Part shown: positions 45,139 to 57,100 of the stretch, one piece after another | Numbering within the stretch: the first letter of the stretch is position 1 | How the letters are laid out: the number at the start of each line of letters is the position of its first letter | From: Alligator mississippiensis | Taxonomy: Eukaryota; Chordata; Crocodylia; Alligatoridae | Reading direction: 5' to 3' | Assembly (NCBI RefSeq): GCF_030867095.1 | Contig: NC_081829.1 | Span: forward strand, 89,799,261 to 89,863,260 | Length of the DNA: 64,000 nt | Notes under the pieces: model-generated | What the model saw: the letters and a program-made list of their open reading frames with translations, nothing else | Told to the model about the DNA's origin: nothing | The model's database searches: none | Position numbers and translations under genes: made by a program

Positions 45139-48100
45139 CTGGGAAGAAAAACAACTTAAGTCAATATTTCAGTAAGGTTGTTTTTTTCCAGAGGGGATGT
45201 AAGACTGTTGGTTGCACTGACTCAACATAAGCAGAGACTGCCAGCTATGACCTTGAGATCTTGTGTACAACGACTCTACTCTTTTGACCAGCCGAAGACC
45301 TGTGTGTACTTTTTAGCTCTCATTCAAAATATATTTGGGGAGGGACAGAATGGGACTGACATGGTCCGTAGTCTATGTGCAATAGCTGTCTACTCTGGGA
45401 TGAGTTCCCCCTTATGGGAGTGAACTCAAATATAGAATTTGGCTCTTGACATTTGAATAACATGAATCCTAGAAATGTAGGGCTGGAAGAGATCTCAAAA
45501 GATCATTTATCCCATCCCTTGCAATGAGATGGGCCCAAATATATTCAGACCATCCCTGACCTATGCTTGTCTAACCTTTGCTTAACTATCTCTAAAAGTC
45601 GAAAAGCTTTTCCTAATATCTGCAGGGGTGGAGGTTGTAGCCGTGTTGGTGTAAGGACATAGGCAGACAAGGTTCCTTGGGTGAATCAGATATCTTTTAT
45701 TAGACCAACCCAAATGGTTGGAGAAGAGTTATTAAGCAAGCTTTTGGGTTCAAAAACCCTTTGTCAGGCTGAGGAAGTTTCAGAAGTTGGTGTGTGCTCT
45801 TCCTGGATGGGATGAAAAGTAAAGAAGCCAGCGGCTGGGCTGGTCTGCATACAAGACAGGTAGTCAGTGAAAATGTAGATGGAGGAGTCAATGGGTGAGA
45901 GACCGGGGGTGGGGGAAGAGAAGAGAGAGAGAAGGGGGATGAATAGTGGAGAGAAACCTGGGGAGTCAGATGTCAGGCAGGTTATAATGTATCATAAATC
46001 CAATGTCTATATTTAGTCCATGATTTTTAGTATCCAGGAGGTTGATGAAGTGGAGTTCATAGGCTTCTCTACTTCTGCTGCAGTACAGAAGAACACCCCC
46101 CACAAATCACACACCGCTGGTTATGACCTATCACCCCTCCCTTGAACCTGTACGGAAAATCCTTAAACAATTGCAACCCATACTAGGCAGAGACCCTATT
46201 CTTAAAAAGATCTTCCCAGAGCCCCCCATCCTAGCCTTCAGACGAGCACTGAACCTCACCAACCTCATCACCAGAAGCAAACTTCCTCAAGTCCAGAACA
46301 CACCAAAAGGATCCAGACCGTGCCAGGACAAGAAATGCAAAACCTGCCGACACATCTCCACCACCCCACAATGACTACACCCCGCAACAGAGCCATCAGC
46401 ATCCTTGCATCTTACAGCTGCACCTCCAGAAATGTAATATATCTCATCCAATGCACCAAATGCCTTGATGGAAAATACGTAGGAGAGACCAAACAACAAC
46501 CGTGCACCAGAATGAGCGCACACCGGAAATCCATCAAAGACAGAAACACCCAATTACCGGTGGGGGCACATCTCTCACAGGAGGGCCACTCTCTCTCCAA
46601 TCTCTCAGTCCTGATCCTCAAGGGAAATTTACACAACACGTCCCAGAGACGAGCCTATGAGCTCCATTTCATCAACCTGCTGGGTACTAAAAATCATGGA
46701 CTAAATATAGACATTGGATTTATGACACATTATAACCTACCTGACATCTGACTCCCCAGGTATCTCTCCACTATTCATCACCCTTCTCTCTCTCTTTCCA
46801 CCCCCCCCCCTCCCCGCCTGTCTCTCACCCATTGACTCCTCCATCTACATTTTCACTGACTACCTGTCTTGTATGCAGACCAGCCCAGCCTCTGGCTTCT
46901 TTACTTTTCATCCCATCCAGGAAGAGCACACACCAACTGCAGAAACTTCCTTAGCCTGACAAAGGGTTTTTGAACCCGAAAGCTTACTTAATAACTATTC
47001 TTCAACCATTTGGGTTGATCTAATAAAAGATATCAGATTCACCTAAGGAAACTTGCCTGCCTATTTCCTAATATCTAGCCTTTTTCTTCTTCTCTTTAAT
47101 TTTCTTTTCCATACTCCAAGCCTATTAACTATTTGCTCTTCTCCAACAGGCAAGAAAAATACTTGGTTAACGTTACCATGTACCATTTCACCCCCACTTT
47201 CTCTCTTTCTTGGCTTCCTTCAGGCTTTTTCCACAGGTCCATGACTCCTAAACCTCTCCTCATTCTTTTGAGTTTGGTTTGTCTACATCTTTCCTATAGT
47301 GTCCAAAACTGGACACAGTACGGGTACTCCTCGCTGAACGTCATCCTGGTTAACGCTGTTTTGTTATGATGTCGCAGATCTATTAGAGAACATACTTGTT
47401 TTAAAGTCGGTTATAATGTTGTTTGGCCGCCGCCTGCTAGTAGGTAATTACTGTGACATAATTGGATTTGCTTAACATTGTTTTGCTTAAAGTCACATTT
47501 CTCAAGAACGTAACCGCGGCGTTAAGCGAGGAGTAGCTGTCCTGCAGCTGAGTCCCTCCTCCCTCCCCGTATCAAGGAGAACAGACTAATTACATCCTGT
47601 GTCCTACCTATGATGCACATCTCAATCCAGTCCCCCACTGTACAGTTGGGCGGCGGGGATCAGCTCCGCGCCTGGTCCTGTCCTGAGCAGTGCCGAGTTG
47701 GGTGCATCAAGGGGCCACCCAGAACTTTTGAGGGCTGATCTTGGGGGGGGAGGGGGGGAGGGCATGTGCCCCCCACATCAGTTGCCTGTGCTGGGGTTGA
47801 TGGGTTTTTTTGTTTAATTTTGGGTTTTGTGTATTTTTTTTTCTATAGTGTCCAAAGTTAATTCCTGTGCAATTTAGAGATCCACTGTCATTTCTAAGCC
47901 TTTTTTTCCTGCAGTGCCACTGCCTAACCAGTCATTCTTTGTTGTGCACATGCACATTTGATTCCTCCCTCTGAAGTGCAGTACTTTTCACTTGTCTTTT
48001 AATGAAGCTGATCTGATTGAAGAAGCTTTCTGTCCAGTGTATCAGGATTGAGGTTGAGGTCTCCTGTTTTCCGAATGCTTGCAGCCCCTTCCAGCACGAT

Positions 48101-51100
48101 GCTGCTTTAACATGAGTGTACTCACGTGTGTCCCTCTTTTCCATTGACTATGCTGACTATTTCTGCTCCCAGTTCGGCCCAGAACGAAGTAAATGGAGTC
48201 TGCCTCCAGAGAAATTCAACTTTTGTAATTTCTCTGGGATTCATTTCCAAATCGATGTACTTTGTATAAATGTTGTATTGACAGAGGACCCCCCTACAAA
48301 CAGGCAAAAGAGGAAAATAGTGCTATTGAAAATAGTATTTGCTGGGGGGTTGCCACACTGGGTTCAGTTGTAAAAACAAAACCAACCCCCCCCCCAAACC
48401 CTTCCAACACGCTGGTCCTTGTTTGTTACAGCACTTGAGTTTTAGTGTTAGTACCCTAGTGCCAAGCACCACATCCTGCAACGTAACCACAAACCAGAAC
48501 AAGACAACCCTTGTATTACGGAGTTTACAGTGTAAAGTTAAGAGCCAGAGATAGATGCAGAAAGGCGGCGTCGGAGAATAATTAGACAATATTGGTCATA
48601 GAACAGGGAATTCTCTTACCAAAAGTCTAACTATTGCCAAGTTGTTTTCTAAGCACAGTCAGTGAGAGTTTTGAGAAGGGGAGAGAGGTACTTTGCAGCT
48701 GATTACAGAGAGATCTTTCCTAGCATATGGGACATCTGGGAGGAAGCACAAATGTCCTGTTTTAGAAGTTAGTGAGTGGGCAATACAAGTTGTCATCCTT
48801 GCCCAACTGGAGGTGGGAGTTGACATTTGATAGCAAAAGATGCCGTAATCCAACAGTCTGTATGCCATTTAATGTGATCTAGAGTAATCTGGCGCCCATT
48901 TAATGGATGGGGAAAACTAAGGCGCGATGGTTAACTGGCTTGCATGCAATCATGCAGCAAATTGGTGACAACAGAGACTTGTTAGCATATGGGAGAGAGC
49001 ATGCTAACAAGTTCGGACTAGTGCTGTTGTGGGAGTGGCTGTGCCATGCCTGTGTTAAACTAATGAACATGCCTAGTGCGAGCCAAAAGTTTTCTGGAAG
49101 CACGAGCAGCCTTTGAATGAGCTGTCTGAACAGCTGTGCCTCTTCTTCAGTGTGCAGTTTGGACTTCAGCGCTTGTTAAACGTTGTGGAATCAACTCTTT
49201 CCCCTGGATTCTGTTTCTAGTTTTAACCATTGGCTTGTAGGTCTTGTCTAGGCTATAATTTGCAACCATATTTTAAGTCGTTAACTAACAGGGTGGAACA
49301 AGGACCAGGTGCTTGTTGCTTACAGAGGTGAACATACATCATAAACAGATGTGCATGTTAATACCCATTATTCACTGTGGTGTTACCTGTCAATTTGGTA
49401 CTGCTGGGTGTTCCCCTCGGTGCCATGAAAAACCATGTTTATTTCCCCCATCACGCTCCTTGTTCCAGACAGTTTGAGAGAGACCTTCTGTCTCCAACCT
49501 ACATAACAACAAAAGTAAAATATAATTAGGCTGTGGCTTTTGCAAGGAACCTAAAAATGAAATAGCAGCAAGAAGGAAAGTTGTCTTTTTCACCATGCAG
49601 GTGTTCACTTTGCAACAGCAAAATGTTATTACTGTTCTCACTTTATGAACAGGCCATTCAAGAGTCGTAGCAGGAGTGGATTTTAGTGACTAGTTTCTTT
49701 TTTTTTTTTTGTGGCCAACAACAGCTGTAAGCAAGCAAGGTAGAAACCAGGACTGTCCAGGTTATTGGAGGTTTATAACAGCAACGTGTGCATCTTAGCT
49801 TCTTTCTAGTCCCATCCTTTCATCCGTGCATGTACTTGGGCCATTGTAGTTTACTGCCTATACTTACTAATAAAGGGTGGGAAGCCTCCTGTATTTAAAA
49901 AAAAAATTTGGTTTCTTGTCTTCAGTTTATATGGAAACCGATCAGCGTAGTGACCCATCATTGGGCAGCCTTTCCTGGGGCATGGGAAGCAGGCTCCCTG
50001 AAGAAAAGAAGAACAGCTGTTAATGATGGATATTTTTTCATCTCAACTCTTGGGAGACTCAGGCTTCAGATGAGGGTTGCCCTGTTCCTGTCCAATTCTA
50101 AGCAGTCGCCTGCATCCGGGGTATTTAACCACCGTGTTTCCAGTATCGTTGTGTCTTCCCGTTATTTATCCTCACACGTGTGATAATGAAATGAGCAGAT
50201 ATGTACACCCATTAAGTGAAGGGGGGATTTAATATCCATGTAGCTGTGGCCCCAAACCCCTCTAACAGAAGGCATAGGGAGAACCTATGCCCACGTTGCA
50301 CTTGACATAATACAGGGAGAAAGGGGGTGAAGCTAGCTTTCAGTTAAGTTTATATGCACTCTGATCTGGAATCGGTTCATCCTTATAATAAAGTAGAGAG
50401 ACCTATGGTCTGCTTGTGGCTCCTGGATCCTGTTCTTCCCGCCAGGAATTGCAGTCAGGCATCCCTACATGGCTGCACTTATTTTCACTGGCTATACACC
50501 CAGTAGCAAATAGAGGTGCACTGATATATCGGATTAGCACCGATATAAGAAAAATTGACTGTATTGGCAGTCAGCTTTTTTTGGCTGATGTGGCCAATTT
50601 AATGCCACCAATAAATGCCCCGTGCATGCGCGCAGCTGCAGTGCAGCATGCAGGCGGCCAGGAGAGCAGCACGGCAGCGTGGAGAGCAGCCGGGTCCAGC
50701 TGGCAAGGGTGTTGTGAGGGAAGAGGGGTCGGGGGGCGCAGATTGAGGCCCCCACAGTGAGGGAGGTAGTGGGGCAGGGGCAGGTGCCGTACAAGTGGAG
50801 TGGAGAACAGAGCTGCGAACAGCTTGTCCAGGGGACAGAGGGAGGGGTAGGCGGCTCAGGCTGCTGTGCACACCCCAGGAGGGCATGGGGGGGGGGGGCG
50901 TGTGCCCCTGGATCTGCATGCGGGACAAGGGTGGGCTGCCATTGTGGGCTGGGACCGGGGTGCACTGGGCTCTTTCTGGTGGGGGAGCTTGGCCAGGCTG
51001 TGCTCAGGATGGGCAGTAGAGGAGGGTTAGGAGGGCTATGGCAAATTTTGGTGTGGCTGCAGGCCCCCTTCCCCCGTAACCCCATTCCCAGCGCTGCTGC

Positions 51101-54100
51101 CATCCGCCCCAAGCCCAGCCCAGCCCATCCTCCTATTAGGAAGAGCTTGGCACTGGCACTGCCCCACCCCCAGCCTGCCTTGCCCTGTGCAGAATCCAGG
51201 GGCACATGCCCCCCCATGCCCTCCCAGGATGCATGCAGCGGCGGGAACTGTCCCCGCACCCCCCAGAGGAGCTGCTTGCAGCTACATCCCCCCACTTTAT
51301 CCCAGCTGTGCAGCCCCTGCCCTTGCCCCAATCTAGCTCCCTCCTTCACTGTGGGGGCCTCAATCTGCCCCCCATGCCCTTTCCCCTACAACAGACTTAC
51401 GAGCCAAATGCCTTTCTCCAAGCTGCCCGGTTGCATATCAGAATCGGATCAGCATCGGCTGATTTATGGCCCGTTAAAAATCATCCGTTGGTATCGGCTC
51501 AAAAATTCTCTATCGGTGCACCGCTAGTAGCAAAGGCCAGGCAGGAAATGGCGTAGGACAGATAAGGCTTCCCATATACTGGTAGCATCATCAAGGCAGA
51601 AGGATTTTGCCAGTGGAGGAGGGGGATCAGGCGGGAGAATCAAGATCTGTCCCTCCATCCTATCGCATCCACTCCTCCTCCAGCTGGCATTGCTTCTCTA
51701 CTGCTTGAACTTCATTCTTGCCCACATCCCGATCCCAGTCGGACACTGGGAGATGGCAAACAACGCAGTGCTTGCATAGCGTGTGATGTTTGCTCATCAG
51801 GAATGTGGAAATGCTGGGTTTTTAAGCGGTGACCCAATCCTGGACTGCTATGCTTACCGACTGGAAGGAGTCATATGTCATACAGGGATAACCAAGGAAT
51901 CCATCAGGGTGCAGGATACTTTCTAAATAAAACTCATGGCTGCGTGAATGATGGCACCAAATAACGTTGAACGTCTCTGTTGAAACATAGTGATGAGAGT
52001 TGTTTTTCAGGTACCCTGCTATGTTTGGCTACGTACAATATTTGCTCTTAGAATGGTAAAATTTCTGGCTGGCACAATAGTATGGCCATGTATTATCCTT
52101 ATGTGAATCTTACCTGATTATAATATCATAGGAGAAGTTTGTTGCCTCAACTGACCAATGCACTCATTTTTCCCTATCTGGAGAATTTAGCTCAACCCTT
52201 CTAGAGACCCTGAGTTTATTGATTGTGTTTGTCCCTATTAGGACGACAGCCACACAACATAATACCACTTTTAGTGCCACACCTAGCTGCACAGCTTTAT
52301 TCTAACCCTCAGCGATCTGCCTTTTTTTTTTTCTCCCCCTCATCAAGTGTGCATAAAGCAAGGTTAATTTTTAAAACAAGTCCCTAACAAACTCTCTTTT
52401 GACATCTCTGTTCAGGCCTGCAGGGTGAGCAGACCTGTGCAAATAAAGTATTGCAAAGTGTTGAAATAAGTTTACCGTCAACAAAAGATTCAGAATCCAC
52501 GTCTTCCTGATTAACACATCCAGGCATTGAATGTCCTCCGTTTGGGTAAAAGTCAAGGTCTCCTGTGGCTTGATACATCCCAAAACCTATGATAAATACA
52601 TAGTAAGAACTGCAGATAACTTAGTGCCAGGACTGCCACTGCAAACATTTGCTTGCACGTAGGACATTTTGGTGCCTTACCTACAACAGGAGAAAGGGCA
52701 GCATTACTATGAATCACATCGACAAATAATGCATCTGAAGGGTCCAGTCGAACTTCAGGAGGGGCTCCTTCAAAAAACATTCCAGCAGGGTCCAAGCCTA
52801 AAGAAAATCACAATATTTGCTGGGTGGGGTGGAGTGAAATTGTACCTTAACTTTTCCCCCCAATGTAGATTATCACTTTGAAATGCAACATAAAGCTTGT
52901 TGAATACTGGCTTGAATTTCTCCAAAACCAAATGGACTAAGGCTGCATTACAGTGCGACAAACACTTTAATGTAATGCATTTTTGGCCATTGTGAGGTAC
53001 TTTCCAAGCAACTCCTAAAATTAATAAGTGCACAAGGAGAATTAAGCCTCAGCATCTCTTTCCTTAGTAGCCTCACGCTGGGTCTCAACTTCCTTAAAGG
53101 AAGTCTTTCTGTAAATTCATCCCAACACCAACGAAATCCTTTCTGTTCGACCTTATAGTGTTGTATCAAGAGAAGAAGGTATTAAGTCTTCGTTAGGGTA
53201 GCTGATGAAGAATGCCTTGCATTCGAAAGCTTGTCTAACTTTATCTCAACCAGTGAAAGGTATCGCCTTAAAAACCCTTGCCTCAAAGAGAAGAATGGGA
53301 TTTATCTCGCGGTTTATCTGGATTTTCAAGGGGCATGAATTGAAATGAGGGTGTCCTAGATCTGTGGTGTGTTTGTATTACAGCAACACCTGCTGAAATG
53401 CTTTTGCAATTGAATGAGAGGAGGGAAGTATTACCCCCATTTTACAGATGTGCAGAGAGATTGTGTGGCTGAAGGTCACGCAGAATATCATGAGGCAGAG
53501 TCAGGACAAGCCCTGTTGTCTCCAGAGTGGTGGTCTGATGCTATGATCATAAGGTCATCTGTTTGTAAGTAATACTAATGACATAATTACCATATTTTTC
53601 TTGGATCCAACACATACCTGAATAAAACATGCACCTTGTATTTTGGAAGGCAGAATGTAGAGAAAAAGCTTTTTCGATGGTCATGGACACCCATGTGACA
53701 GGGTAATCCTCCTGGGAACTGTGTGTCCAGGAAGTGTAGCAGCTGCCTCATCCCACCGGTCCGCTGGGATGCCACACTTCTTGGATGCTCTAGTTCTGGG
53801 AGGACTTGCTCTCTGCCCCCCTCGACATGTACAGGTAAAGGCACAATGAGATCTAATGTGCAATTCACACAATTGTGCCTCCTGCCATGCCATATGTGCA
53901 TGGCAGAAGGTGCGATTGTGGTATCTTACATTAGATCCCATTGTGCCTTATTGCTGGTATGATGTGAGCCTGCTTCCGGGCTCCTCTTGCACCAGCAAGA
54001 AGCAAGCTCTTGCAGCTGGGAGCCCCCTCAGCCATGGGGGCGCCCCATGTGCCCCCTCTCCCCATGACAAGGAGATTGTTGTTGTGGTGATCTCCCCATC

Positions 54101-57100
54101 CAGGGGGTTGCATAAAATCCTCAAGGGCAGGGAGATTGCTGGAATGGTGATCTTTCCATCCCAGGGGTTTCATGCACCCCTGGGGCGGAGAGATTGCTGC
54201 AGTGGTGGTCCTCCCTTCCCACGGGGTTTTGCATACCCCTAGGGCGGGGGATCACTGCAGTGGTGTTCCTCCCTTCCTAGGGGTTTCATGAACTCCCTGG
54301 AGTAGAAGGATTGCCACAGCGGCAATCCTCCTGTCCCTGGGGTATTGCACCCCGCTGGGGTGGGGGGATCGCCAGGAGGCACACTTGGGACCCAGCATCT
54401 GCTGCTGTGGGACTCTGGAGCCTGGCAGCTGCAGGTGGTTGCTGGGACCCAGAGTCTGCAGCTGTTGGGGAGTCCCCAGCAGTTGCAGGACTCCTAGCCC
54501 TGGCTGGACAAGGTGCACCCCTGTAGCTGGGAGCCCACAGTTGATGCATGCAAATTGAAGCTCTACAGCAACCGGCTATAATAGTAGTACACATTTTTGA
54601 ACTTCTTATCATGTAATAGCTACTTTGCATGTGGAGCTGGTCTCAAGGTAATTGCACAATTAACCAGTTAATTGTGCAGTAACTGCAATGGGTAGAGGGG
54701 ACCTATGTCCTGCAAGGCTAGGCCCCAGACCCTTGCAAAGTTACTTCTTTACGGTAAGCAGTTCTTTATGTAAGTTTTTGTAAATAGTGTTGCTTCCACA
54801 TCACAGGCCTCATTGAGATAGTACTAGCAGCTCACTTGCTGCTTTAGGCACAAATTACAGTGTTCAGCCAATAGTTATGGCTATAGGAGGGTTAACACAG
54901 GACTGCCATCTTGGCAGCTGCATGCCATGTCCAGCATCTCCAGGCTTGCTGCTTTTCCAGTGAAGAAAACGGCTTTCCCTACTTAAAACTTGTACCCTAG
55001 TTTGGGGGGATTGATTTTTTTTCGGGGGTGGGGGGGGAATGTGCATGCTTTGTGAGAAAATATGGTACACCTAACAAGTCTGGAGAAGACTTCTTATGAA
55101 GGAGCCACCATGCAGCTCGGAAACCCAGCTGCAGCCTCTGCGGCATTCCTGTTATTACTGCTAATCGATCCAGGAAGCTATTCTGTAGGGTGCATCAGAA
55201 GGACACTATGAATGAAGCTTAAGTTTTTTGCTTTGCAAGTAGATTGTAAGAGATGGCATTAAGAGTGGGGACAATGTACAGTATTTGCCCATAACATCTC
55301 AAGCTTAAGACATGTGCCAATCTTCTGTATTTCAGCAATTTTTATAATTCCTTTGGTACTTTTGGTCTGAAGCAAAGCGGAGAGCGTGGTTTTCAAATAA
55401 CCAATGAAATGGATGTTTACAAGCCTGTACTGTAGATAAATCAGCTTTTGAATTAGGATATTCACTTAGTCATTAGGAGCAAGATGAAGTCTGTAGCAAC
55501 AACACAAATGAGAGGCTAAATTCAGTAGATTCAGTAGGTCTGGGGATTTACAAGTTTCTTCCCTATTAATAAGGATACCATGCAGTACAGGAGTAGCCTA
55601 CCTGTTATTCTTTTGATGCCTTTTATCCTTCTTCCTGCTTCTCCTGCGGCATGTGCACCGAGACTATGGCCAATGATGTGGACTTTTGAAGCGGGGTATC
55701 TATGCATTTTCTGAATGGTTTAAAAAGAAGAGGAAAATGGAATAAATGTCAAGCATAGCGACTGCTTTTCTCATAACTTATAAGGCCAGAAAGGGATTAT
55801 GATTGTTTAGTGCAACTTTCTGCAAAAAAGACGGTGAAACTTCCTTGAACTAATTCATCTCTAAACAAGCATGAGACTTTTTTAGAAAGAAATTTCATCT
55901 TGATTTTAAAATTTTTATTAAAGGGAGTCCACAGGGCGTTTTAGTGTAAGTTATTCCAGTGGTTCACTATCCTCCCTGTTGTGGACCTTATTTCTACATT
56001 GAATATGTCTAGCTTCAACTCCCATCCATTTGATATTTTTTTTACTTGTGAGTGGGAGAGCCTTCATTTATTAAATTGCTGTTCCCTGCATAGCTACTTA
56101 AAGACTCATTGTGTCACCTGGTACCCTTATTATTATTATTTTTTTTAAGTTTGGAAGAGATGAAGCTCACCTACAGTTGTGTAGAGAGAACATTTCTAGG
56201 CCTTGGCACGTCTGGGAACCATAGGCCCCTGCAGATGTGGAACTGCACTGGCGCGCTGATTGTTTGAAAAGATTAAACTTACCCTGGAATTCAAAACTTT
56301 AATGATATCCATCACGACTCTTCATTGGGTGCCTGAGATCCACATCTAACTTTCTTATTCATAGACCAGCATAAATGCACACATCTTCAGGGTTTCTTTC
56401 TTTACCATGATGTCAAGTTTAGTGCTAGGTATTTCCCAGGATTCTTGTTAGCCATTTAGGAAGCCACATTAGTTTAATGTTTTGTCTGGAAAGCCCCTTA
56501 ACTAATTAATTAATCAATCACATCTTTAAATAGTAACCCAGTGGTACATTTGTGCAATGAATGGCATGATAAAACTGAGTAAGTCACAAAATTATTATAC
56601 ACATTTTTGTGGCTGGTTCCCATCATACTGTAAATTGGACATGTGGTTGGTGCACTCCCGGGGCTGGGAGTGCCAATCGGCTGATCGGCACCCCCATCCC
56701 ACAGAGTGCCAGTTCACTCATTGGTTCTTTCAGCCTCCAAAGCACCAGTCAGCTGATTGGTGCTCTCGGTCTCGGGAGCACACTGGAGCCTTCCTGGGCT
56801 CCCCCTGCACCAGCAACAGGGTGTGATTGCATGTGGCATGGTGGGAGGCACCATTATTGAGATCAGGGATCGGATCCCATCTCTCCTTTAATTGAACTCC
56901 CTCAGAGGCTTAAAGTGTTGCAGGTAAAGAGTTCAGTGCACAAATTCTGGCTTTAAAAGGTCCAAAATGAATGGAAAACATTACTTTCCTATTATCCATC
57001 AATTGTGGAGGTCCAAGCAGAACCAGAAACTTTTTCATTCAGTTTGGCACAAGGAAAAAAGCATCTGACAGGGACCTACCCTTGGTCTGGATCCATGGTT

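Larger units (their letters stand above)
45462..47640 (-). mobile_element. Old CR1 LINE 3' part interrupted by two younger insertions
   Basis: AGAAATGTAGGGCTGGAAGA (45471 on) is the complement of the CR1 3' end. The body resumes at 47077 and includes GTCCAAAACTGGACACAGTA (complement of the LEYCVQFW region seen in the 59.9-kb copy). Interrupted by 45622-47063 and 47327-47533. The 5' border is approximate. Confidence 0.6.
45139..48125. other. PNLIPRP3 last intron
   Basis: Contains an old CR1 split by a Penelope-like inverted repeat and by a TA-flanked MITE, listed separately. 45139-45460 shows nothing recognised. Confidence 0.5.
52798..55601. other. PNLIPRP3 intron 5
   Basis: Holds a Penelope tail (53203-53284) and a 1.5-kb TA-flanked element with a minisatellite (53590-55065). 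Nothing recognised in 55070-55600. Confidence 0.45.

Noticed and set aside
45622-47063. Reading the 430-base end arms as LTRs of a retrovirus-like element
   Set aside because: The arms are inverted, not direct, and the core is a GIY-YIG Penelope remnant. The tails match other Penelope fragments in the window, and no gag, protease, integrase or envelope is seen.
50534-51349. 271-codon open frame on the minus strand, and other long frames around 50.6-51.5 kb
   Set aside because: Lies wholly within the GC-rich core of a hAT element with clear 8-bp duplications. Several frames are open at once and the protein has no recognisable domain; long frames are expected from GC content.
54063-54375. Regularly spaced repeats that might suggest a CRISPR array
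   Set aside because: Head-to-tail units with no spacers in vertebrate DNA; a minisatellite.
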